From NCBI GenBank assembly GCA_050943495.1, contig JBMNPH010000015.1, positions 1 to 52,886 on the forward strand: a stretch of 52,886 nt of DNA, in the 5' to 3' direction. This stretch comes from Merdivicinus sp050943495. GTDB lineage: Bacteria; Bacillota; Clostridia; Oscillospirales; Ruminococcaceae. This document shows positions 48,188 to 52,886 of this stretch, piece by piece; positions within the stretch are counted from its first letter, which is position 1; each line of letters begins with the position of its first letter. Made by a program: the position numbers and the translations under genes. A model generated the notes under the pieces. That model saw only the letters and a list, made by a program, of their open reading frames with translations. It made no database searches and was not told the DNA's origin.

Positions 48188-48216
48188 TTGACAATACAGA
48201 ACAGATGTTCTATAAT
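48188..48216 (+). promoter_or_regulatory. SOS promoter of the 40-codon ORF
   Basis: TTGACA (48188-48193), 17-base spacer, TATAAT (48211-48216): full consensus, with the same layout as the dinB promoter. Confidence 0.88.
48199..48210. promoter_or_regulatory. LexA (SOS) box
   Basis: GAACAGATGTTC is a GAAC-N4-GTTC palindrome abutting the -10 box, in the same position as in the dinB promoter. Confidence 0.8.
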
Positions 48217-48251
48217 AGGATTAAGCCAAATCAGAGCAAGGAGGATAGTTT

Positions 48252-48374
48252 ATGGACAGTGAAGAATTGAAACGACAGATTATAGAATTGCTCTCGAACA
48301 TTACCAATCCCCGCGCACTTAACAAGATTTATTACTATGTCAAGCAGATACTGGAACATCAAAGCGAATGTTAA
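48252..48374 (+). CDS. SOS-controlled small protein, 40 aa
   Basis: Reads MDSEELKRQIIELLSNITNP then RALNKIYYYVKQILEHQSEC. AAGGAGG lies seven bases before the ATG and the promoter is full consensus with a LexA box, so expression after DNA damage is expected. The protein is predicted to be two amphipathic helices. It resembles small regulatory-region proteins of Clostridia phages, but I cannot name a family. It converges on the repressor gene, 38 bases away. A role in lifting repression is possible but unproven. Confidence 0.75.
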   Translation: MDSEELKRQIIELLSNITNPRALNKIYYYVKQILEHQSEC

Positions 48375-48412
48375 ATCGAATATTCAGAAGTGGCTTTCGG
48401 GTCGCTTCTTTT

Positions 48413-48772
48413 TTATTTTCCGGCAATTTTGCGGATCAGGTTGCGGACGATTTCTTTATGTTCTTCCGGCAGTTCCCAGTAGGCTTTCAGTGCCGAAATG
48501 ATAAAGTCGTCATTCGAAACCTGAATTTCGACCATCATTTTGGCAAACTCTTCGTCCGGATCAACCGCCGCAAACATTTCGCCTTCGCCGGTGCGCAGCC
48601 ACGATTCATTTATGTTAAATTCACGACAAATCAACTGAATCGCTTGATTAGAAGGAATTCTTCGACCAGTTTCATATCCGGTAATTGTATTCTGAACCGA
48701 TCCTATTCTTTCAGCAAATTGTTGCTGTGTTAAATTCAAGGATTTTCTGATTTCTTTAATACGGTCTTTCAC
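48413..48772 (-). CDS. XRE-family phage repressor-like regulator
   Basis: The 119-residue protein has an N-terminal helix-turn-helix: IRKSLNLTQQQFAERIGSVQ then NTITGYETGRRIPSNQAIQL (about 8-47). A short linker NESWLRTGEGEMF and a C-terminal helical region (about 70-119) follow, ending LPEEHKEIVRNLIRKIAGK. No LexA-type autoproteolysis domain is present, so SOS induction cannot act by self-cleavage of this protein. It is divergent from the remaining phage genes behind a symmetric operator region. Confidence 0.92.
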   Translation of the reverse strand: MKDRIKEIRKSLNLTQQQFAERIGSVQNTITGYETGRRIPSNQAIQLICREFNINESWLRTGEGEMFAAVDPDEEFAKMMVEIQVSNDDFIISALKAYWELPEEHKEIVRNLIRKIAGK

Positions 48773-48795
48773 AATCTTTCCCCCTTTTGTTAATT

Positions 48796-48824
48796 ATTAT
48801 ATCTCAAAAATACCGCGTTGTCAA
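48796..48824 (-). promoter_or_regulatory. Repressor promoter
   Basis: Minus strand TTGACA (48819-48824), 17-base spacer, TATAAT (48796-48801): full consensus. Confidence 0.88.
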
Positions 48825-48868
48825 TATTGATTTTAAAAAAGATATTGACAAACATCTCTTTGCGGTAT
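48810..48868. promoter_or_regulatory. Symmetric operator region of the prophage switch
   Basis: ATACCGC (48810-48816) faces GCGGTAT (48862-48868), and inside them TTGTCAATAT (48818-48827) faces ATATTGACAA (48842-48851). The repeats overlap both -35 boxes and spacers, as expected of repressor binding sites. Confidence 0.65.
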
Positions 48869-48873
48869 ATAAT
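48845..48873 (+). promoter_or_regulatory. Rightward phage promoter
   Basis: TTGACA (48845-48850), 17-base spacer, TATAAT (48868-48873): full consensus, divergent from the repressor promoter. Confidence 0.88.
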
Positions 48874-48908
48874 AATCGCATAGACAACAAACAGAGGAGG
48901 TGAAAGTC

Positions 48909-48947
48909 ATGGTAAAAGCAGTATGCAAAGAAAAGCTGAAGCAGTAA
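48909..48947 (+). CDS. Leader peptide-size ORF, 12 aa
   Basis: Reads MVKAVCKEKLKQ. It has a near-perfect GGAGGTGA ribosome binding site and is the first ORF behind the rightward promoter. It may be a real micropeptide, a translational leader, or the truncated start of a lost gene. Confidence 0.4.
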   Translation: MVKAVCKEKLKQ

Positions 48948-48967
48948 TTCTCAGAAGGAATGATAAT

Positions 48968-49072
48968 ATGAAAAAATACTTTGCAAAGCTGATGGATCTG
49001 CTGTTGATCCTGGCATTCGCGGCGATGGGAACAGCCCTGGGAATGAAAATTTGGGAGATGATGCTAACATGA
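48968..49072 (+). CDS. Small membrane peptide, 34 aa
   Basis: Reads MKKYFAKLMDLLLILAFAAM then GTALGMKIWEMMLT: a basic start and one hydrophobic helix. GAAGGAATG lies upstream. Its stop overlaps the next ATG as ATGA, a sign of real translational coupling in the phage operon. Function unknown. Confidence 0.6.
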   Translation: MKKYFAKLMDLLLILAFAAMGTALGMKIWEMMLT

Positions 49073-49552
49073 CCCCGGACGAAATCAAGGCGCTAGACAA
49101 GCCGTTTTTGTGGGCGGCTTTATTCGCTGCCCCTTTCATCCCGAGAAAACGCCTTCGTTTTCTACATACGATCACGGCCAAAAATGGAAGTGCTTCGGAT
49201 GCGGGGAATCCGGCGATGTCATTTCCTTAGTGATGAAGCTTTATAACCTGAATTTTGGGCAGGCGATCATGCGGCTGGATTCTGATTTTGGGCTGGGGCT
49301 TTCGTCTCCAAGCAGGGGAAGGCGAGAGCGAGCGCAAATTTTCAAGGCAATTTTGGAATATTCAAAAAAGAATTCCAACAGAAAATAGCCTTGAACGACC
49401 TGACCGAGTATCGGAGAACTCTATGGCAGATTTATCAGACAAAACATCCGGCGTCACCGAACAGGCCGCAGCAGGCGGATTTTGTATTAGCCTTGCGGGA
49501 ATTGGATTATCTCGATTATTTGATTGGGGAAATGAGAAAGGAAATGAGGTGA
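49069..49552 (+). pseudogene. CHC2 zinc-finger (DnaG-type phage primase) gene, frame-disrupted
   Basis: The frame from ATG 49069 begins MTPDEIKALDKPF but the CHC2 domain (RCPFHPEKTPSFSTYDHGQK, then WKCFGCGESGDVISLVMKLY, with Cys/His/Cys/Cys zinc ligands) lies in another frame that lacks a normal start; a GTG at 49110 is possible. The expected lead-in GARQAVFVGGF appears shortened. Near 49320-49340 the frame shifts again, and a plausible C-terminus (KIALNDLTEYRRTLWQIYQT to LDYLIGEMRKEMR) continues to the TGA at 49550-49552. Deletions and a frameshift therefore seem to have broken the gene. A short GTG-started zinc-finger protein (49110-49388) could still be made. Confidence 0.7.
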
Positions 49553-49555
49553 GAT

Positions 49556-49738
49556 ATGGCGCAGAATCTGAAGATTCGGAATTTTAAGAAGCTGTTTCAC
49601 GACTATGTGGAGGCTCAGAAGAAGGCCGCCGGCATCATCATCGCCGACAGCACCACCCAATTTGAGGGGCAGGAGTTGGAACTCAACTGCGGCCAGTGGC
49701 AGGCAGAAAAAGAATGCAAAAGGAGGATAGCAGAATGA
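49556..49738 (+). CDS. Phage-type small protein, 60 aa
   Basis: Reads MAQNLKIRNFKKLFHDYVEA and continues to KKAAGIIIADSTTQFEGQEL. It follows the CHC2 gene by three bases with GAGGTGAG upstream, and its stop overlaps the next start region (ATGA). Charged, no membrane segment, family not recognised. Its place behind a primase-type gene suggests an early phage gene. Confidence 0.6.
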   Translation: MAQNLKIRNFKKLFHDYVEAQKKAAGIIIADSTTQFEGQELELNCGQWQAEKECKRRIAE

Positions 49739-49893
49739 ATAAGCAAACTGAAATCGGCCGCGGCGTCAAATTCGAGCGAATCCGCCGGATTACCGGGTAC
49801 TTAGTCGGTACGCTGGATCGGTTCAACAACGCCAAGCGAACCGAAGTCAATGACCGGGTGAAACATTCCATGAAAAGTTCAGAAAAGCGTTGA
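49735..49893 (+). CDS. NrdD-tail-like glycyl-radical-motif microprotein, 52 aa
   Basis: Reads MNKQTEIGRGVKFERIRRIT then GYLVGTLDRFNNAKRTEVND and RVKHSMKSSEKR. The stretch R-I-T-G-Y-L followed by D-R-F-N-N-A-K and E-V-x-D-R-V-K-H resembles the C-terminal tail of anaerobic ribonucleoside-triphosphate reductase, where RVCGYL carries the glycyl radical and FNAGKQEEV..RVKH follows. Only this tail is present. Similar tiny phage-encoded proteins are annotated as NrdD-like. It could be a radical spare part, a decoy, or a protein with another role. AGGAGG lies about eight bases upstream; start overlaps the previous stop. Confidence 0.7.
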   Translation: MNKQTEIGRGVKFERIRRITGYLVGTLDRFNNAKRTEVNDRVKHSMKSSEKR

Positions 49894-49936
49894 CTTTTTG
49901 ATCATTTAACTGCCGATAGAAGTCATTGACGCAATT

Positions 49937-50143
49937 ATGGAGAAAAATGGGTGCGACATTGAGAACGCGAAAAAGCCGGATGGATTGCCGTACAACGAAA
50001 CGGAAATACCGGAAGGATATGATCCGGAATCTGTAAATGTGGAAATCAAACAAGTGGTTTTGAAGAAATTTCCCAAATCGGAGACGGACAGATGGCTGGA
50101 AGAATTAGAAGCACAAATGGCAATTTTAACCGAAATGGAGTGA
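49937..50143 (+). CDS. Hypothetical phage protein, 68 aa (possibly truncated)
   Basis: Reads MEKNGCDIENAKKPDGLPYN and ends RWLEELEAQMAILTEME. In-frame codons before the ATG read PIEVIDAI back to a stop, so the ORF may be the tail of a longer gene cut by deletion near 49900. The start lacks a good ribosome binding site. It precedes the baseplate protein gene by four bases. Not recognised. Confidence 0.5.
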   Translation: MEKNGCDIENAKKPDGLPYNETEIPEGYDPESVNVEIKQVVLKKFPKSETDRWLEELEAQMAILTEME

Positions 50144-50147
50144 TTTT

Positions 50148-51668
50148 ATGTCAGAAAATGGCGCATTGAAACCAATATTGACTTTGCAAATGGCCGCGGG
50201 ATACTCATCCTATATCCCACGCCTATCCTGTACTCAAACCGACAATGAGAGTATCTGTGTGATGCTCAAACTGATGGATCAGTCTAAGCCGTATATCGTG
50301 CCGGAGGGTTATGAAATTAATGTTCGCGCTGAAAAGCCGGATGGAAAGCATGTGTACAAGCCTGCCGTATTGCGAGACGGTATGTACACCTTTATACTGG
50401 GCGGACAGCTTACTACCGCAGTTGGCGTCTCCAAATGTGCGATCGAGGTTGTCAAAGACGGGTTTGTGCTTAACTCTGCACCGTTTGACGTTGTAGTCAA
50501 GCCACAGACCGCACCGGATGCCGAAATTGTCAGCGAGGATGATTTGGAAACACTGAATAGATATGTGTTTCGCGCAGAATCTGCAGCAGAAAAAGCACAA
50601 GCGGCAACGATACATCCTCCAAAAGTAGGTGCGAATGGCAACTGGGAAATCTGGAATCCGGACACCGAGACTTATGAAGATAGCGGAAAACCATCAAAAG
50701 GTGAAAAAGGAGAATCTGGTAAAGATGGATATACTCCGCAAAGAGGTGTTGACTACTGGACGGAAGATGATGTTGCAGCAATCAATAATCATATTGATGA
50801 TGCATTGTTTAAAACTGCCATTAAACTGGAAAAGAGCGGGGAGTTGGTAAACATTACTGACAGCATTGAGTACCCGTTTCTGTCTTTGGGGATTTATGGC
50901 AAGACAACGCAAGATGGAATTCCAACACCAGAAATAGCAATTCAGTTGGTGAGTGTTGGTGATTCTGGCAGTATAGATTTGACAATTAACAATGGTGAAG
51001 AACAATCCCAATTTATTTCCATCCCCACGCCGGACGGTCTGCCGGGAATCCCAGTAGACACCGGAGGGAATTACACAGATCGCACAGGTCAGCAGTGGAT
51101 TTGCGATTCGATCGAAAAGACTGATAATGGTTGGGAATATGTAAAAAAGATAGCTGTTGAAAAATCTCCAAAAGCCAGAACCTTAAATTCGTATGGTAGT
51201 GCAGGGTATTATAAGTATATATGTTCTGTTGGATCAGACGTAACTACGCCAGGGCTTTCAAAGTGTAACTATTTTAAAACAAGATATGAGTACCAACAAG
51301 ATGATGTATATTTTTATTGGGAAAATACCAATGCGTACTTTTATTCCAATCAGTGGACAACCCTTGAAGAGTTTAACGCCTGGGTATCGGAAAAAGAAAA
51401 CGAGGGAAATCCGCTAATGATAATCGGGGTGCTTAAAACTCCAATCCGAACCCCGATCACCGATCCGGAGTTAATCGAAAAGTTGGATGCTTTGCACCTG
51501 TATTACCCAGTAACCAACATTTTCGCAACTGACAACGCTGGAATATCTGCAAAATATGTTGCGGATACGCAGAACTTTATCAAGAACCTACTGGGAGAGA
51601 TTGCAGGTCTTAAGGCAGCGCAAGCCGGATTGCAGTCTGTACAAGATGCTATGATAGGCATAGAATAA
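50148..51668 (+). CDS. Phage baseplate upper protein (BppU-like) / tail fibre
   Basis: The 506-residue protein has an N-terminal BppU_N-like beta domain (about 1-130: LQMAAGYSSYIPRLSCTQTD, VPEGYEINVRAEKPDGKHVY), a helical linker (about 140-160), then the phage fibre motif GKPSKGEKGESGKDGYTPQR followed by GVDYWTEDD (about 183-211). The C-terminal half is beta-rich, and the end (PITDPELIEKLDALHLYYPV, then a coiled coil to about 503) is typical of receptor-binding assemblies of Firmicutes siphophages. Intact length suggests it is the best preserved phage gene. It starts four bases after the preceding ORF. Confidence 0.85.
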   Translation: MSENGALKPILTLQMAAGYSSYIPRLSCTQTDNESICVMLKLMDQSKPYIVPEGYEINVRAEKPDGKHVYKPAVLRDGMYTFILGGQLTTAVGVSKCAIEVVKDGFVLNSAPFDVVVKPQTAPDAEIVSEDDLETLNRYVFRAESAAEKAQAATIHPPKVGANGNWEIWNPDTETYEDSGKPSKGEKGESGKDGYTPQRGVDYWTEDDVAAINNHIDDALFKTAIKLEKSGELVNITDSIEYPFLSLGIYGKTTQDGIPTPEIAIQLVSVGDSGSIDLTINNGEEQSQFISIPTPDGLPGIPVDTGGNYTDRTGQQWICDSIEKTDNGWEYVKKIAVEKSPKARTLNSYGSAGYYKYICSVGSDVTTPGLSKCNYFKTRYEYQQDDVYFYWENTNAYFYSNQWTTLEEFNAWVSEKENEGNPLMIIGVLKTPIRTPITDPELIEKLDALHLYYPVTNIFATDNAGISAKYVADTQNFIKNLLGEIAGLKAAQAGLQSVQDAMIGIE

Positions 51669-51680
51669 GGAGGCATGTTC

Positions 51681-52106
51681 ATGACACTGGAAGAAAAACT
51701 CAAATCAGCAAGGCAGATTCATAACGCAATCCGGAATACCTATCTGGAAACCGAGAAAACGCCGACCGAAATTGTGGCAGCGGAACCGCTGTTTGACAAG
51801 TGGGAACCGGGGAAATATGAGGCGGGAGATATTCGCCGGCATGGGGATCAGATTTGGAACTGTGTGCAGCCACATGACAATGCAAATAATCCCGATATCG
51901 AACCCGGCAAAAGTCCGGCACAGTGGGCGCCATTCCATACCACGGATTCCGAGTATGCAAAGCCGTACATCCAGCCGCAGGGGGCGCATGATGTCTATAT
52001 GACCGGCGAGGTCTGCATCTGGGAGGAGAAAATATATCGCTGTAAGGCAGACAATACAGTATGGAGTCCGGCCGATTATCCGAATAATTGGGAAGAGGTT
52101 GTATGA
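51681..52106 (+). CDS. Phage tail protein with two CBM5/12-like carbohydrate-binding modules
   Basis: The 141-residue protein begins MTLEEKLKSARQIHNAIRNT; AAGGAGG is seven bases upstream of this ATG (an ATG at 51675 is too close). Two chitin-binding-like modules are seen: WEPGKYEAGDIRRHGDQIWN..QPHDNANNPDIEPGKSPAQW (split, about 40-88) and YMTGEVCIWEEKIYRCKADN..WSPADYPNNWE (about 106-140). Aromatic residues would stack on sugars. It likely helps the virion bind the cell wall polysaccharide. Confidence 0.82.
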   Translation: MTLEEKLKSARQIHNAIRNTYLETEKTPTEIVAAEPLFDKWEPGKYEAGDIRRHGDQIWNCVQPHDNANNPDIEPGKSPAQWAPFHTTDSEYAKPYIQPQGAHDVYMTGEVCIWEEKIYRCKADNTVWSPADYPNNWEEVV

Positions 52107-52159
52107 CAGAAGGAATGGCCTATCCTCTATTGGGCAAACTGTCGCCGGGCAATATTTGA
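52103..52159 (+). pseudogene. 18-codon ORF, probable stump of the next phage gene
   Basis: Reads MTEGMAYPLLGKLSPGNI, starting with an ATGA overlap on the preceding stop, the arrangement expected of a following holin or lysin gene. It stops after 18 codons and nothing recognisable continues, so a deletion endpoint is likely here. Confidence 0.4.
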
Positions 52160-52238
52160 GAGAAACATTGCAGTCAGCTGGCGGTTGATCGATGGTGAAT
52201 AGTATTATTTCAATTCCTTCAGCGTCATGCTAGACGGC

Positions 52239-52291
52239 CTGCACACCGTTTCGATATACTGTGGCATCAAATAGGTGTGCAGTTTCTTTTT
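52239..52291 (+). terminator. Terminator; right copy of the inverted 45-nt repeat
   Basis: CTGCACACC (52239-52247) pairs with GGTGTGCAG (52274-52282), followed by TTTCTTTTTG. Its reverse complement matches 46189-46233 at about 39 of 45 positions. Confidence 0.8.
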
Positions 52292-52337
52292 GCACAAAAC
52301 TTCATTTTATGGGCTCTAGTGAATACCATTAAGCGAT

Positions 52338-52382
52338 AACAGGCTCTGAGATGACTGGAAATTGGTCGCCTCAGAGCCTGTT
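52338..52382. terminator. Strong hairpin in the gap after the phage remnant
   Basis: AACAGGCTCTGAG (52338-52350) pairs perfectly with CTCAGAGCCTGTT (52370-52382), then TGCATTTTT. Apart from this, the repeat hairpin at 52239 and the promoter below, I see nothing in 52160-52674. Confidence 0.65.
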
Positions 52383-52453
52383 TGCATTTTTCGCCGAGAA
52401 CCTTTTCACGAAAGGCCGGGGGTGTGCATCTTTGAACGATACTCTGAATCATT

Positions 52454-52483
52454 TTGTATTTGCAAATTTGAGTAAAATATAAT
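52454..52483 (+). promoter_or_regulatory. Possible promoter of the TetR-type gene
   Basis: TTGTAT (52454-52459), 18-base spacer, TATAAT (52478-52483). The leader contains a small hairpin GCATTTT/AAAATGC (52506-52523). Confidence 0.4.
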
Positions 52484-52674
52484 AAAACTTATAAATTTAT
52501 ATTATGCATTTTATAGAAAATGCTTTTGGGAACTTGAAGCGCGGTTGCTCATATGTTAAACTATATGTAATTAGTTTATGGAAAGAAAATGCGAACGGGC
52601 AAATAACATATTTGTGTTTGTCTTTTTTTAGCAGCGTAAACTTACCGATTGTTAAGTAATCTTATGAAGAGGGA

Positions 52675-52886
52675 GTGAAAATAATCAATCCGAAGAGAAA
52701 TGAGGAACGCGCAAAAGAATTGTTGGAGATATGCTTCAATGTCTTTTGCGAAAATGGCCTGGAAAATACCGGAATGCAGAAACTGGCGGATGCGTGTAAG
52801 GTCACCAAAGCAGGTTTGATCTATTATTTCGGCAGTAAGGATAATCTTGTGGTGGAAGCGACCGCGTACTGTATGGCGAAGGTCGA
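52675..52886 (+). CDS. TetR family transcriptional regulator N-terminus (partial, runs off right edge)
   Basis: From GTG the protein reads MKIINPKRNEERAKELLEIC and continues through NTGMQKLADACKVTKAGLIY then YFGSKDNLVVEA, the TetR helix-turn-helix with its YYxF/GSKxxL signature (about residues 28-62). AGAGGGA lies very close to the GTG, so the exact start is uncertain. The ligand-binding domain is outside the window. Confidence 0.85.
   Translation, partial: MKIINPKRNEERAKELLEICFNVFCENGLENTGMQKLADACKVTKAGLIYYFGSKDNLVVEATAYCMAKV

Noticed and set aside
49255..49587. Plus-strand frame of 110 codons across the CHC2 gene end
   Set aside because: The translation has no coherent features. The other two frames carry the CHC2 finger and its plausible C-terminus.

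Overview
The window reads as a chromosomal segment of a low-to-medium GC Gram-positive anaerobe of the Clostridia, most likely an Oscillospirales/Ruminococcaceae-type gut fermenter. The reasons are strong purine-rich ribosome binding sites, many TTG/GTG starts, consensus TTGACA-17-TATAAT promoters, lipobox lipoproteins, LplB/YtcP/LipO sugar importers with AraC-type regulators, an indolepyruvate:ferredoxin oxidoreductase and Firmicutes-type LexA boxes. This placement is inferred from gene content, not from a marker gene.

Layout. Positions 1-11100 hold a divergent carbohydrate locus. A minus-strand operon (PIG-L-like deacetylase, sialidase-fold propeller protein, HpcH/HpaI aldolase, FAD-dependent oxidoreductase, YhcH-type anomerase) faces a plus-strand operon (two permeases, a binding lipoprotein, a second propeller protein, an alpha/beta hydrolase), with a response regulator fragment at the left edge. 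Positions 11220-20700 hold a URO-D family protein, an AraC regulator, an EamA transporter, a GH32 beta-fructosidase and a PfkB sugar kinase. A large serine recombinase and an SOS module (dinB plus an SRAP protein, with two LexA boxes) lie between the GH32 and kinase genes. Positions 20773-28712 hold a second importer locus with its own membrane-bound AraC regulator, an esterase-like hydrolase and a CapA-like phosphoesterase. Positions 28900-33400 hold an ECF-like sigma factor, a LytTR regulator, a Ser/Glu-rich lipoprotein and a polar amino acid ABC transporter. Positions 33700-38660 hold an aryl-acid fermentation cluster (PaaK, IorA, IorB, ACT protein) and a PRTase-like protein. Positions 38700-45900 hold housekeeping and stress genes: Nudix, HflX, a lactonase-type propeller, a pentapeptide protein, a Fur regulator with a heavy-metal exporter under a Fur-like box, and an OmpR-type two-component system.

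From 45971 to about 52400 lie two tRNA-Ser genes, three minus-strand genes that share a conserved leader element, and the collapsed remains of a prophage. The remnant keeps a repressor with divergent promoters, a LexA-controlled 40-codon ORF, a frameshifted CHC2 primase-type gene, a 52-residue protein resembling the glycyl-radical tail of anaerobic ribonucleotide reductase, a BppU-like baseplate protein and a carbohydrate-binding tail protein. It has no integrase, capsid or lysis genes here. About 45-nt hairpin-forming repeats in inverted orientation bracket this 6-kb stretch. A TetR-type regulator runs off the right edge.

Working together: the two importers have no ATPase gene in the window, so they probably share an MsmX-like ATPase encoded elsewhere. 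Most novel-looking are the leader motif at 46763-48133, the NrdD-tail microprotein at 49735-49893, the SOS promoter at 48188-48216 and the substrate of the 0.3-11 kb locus.
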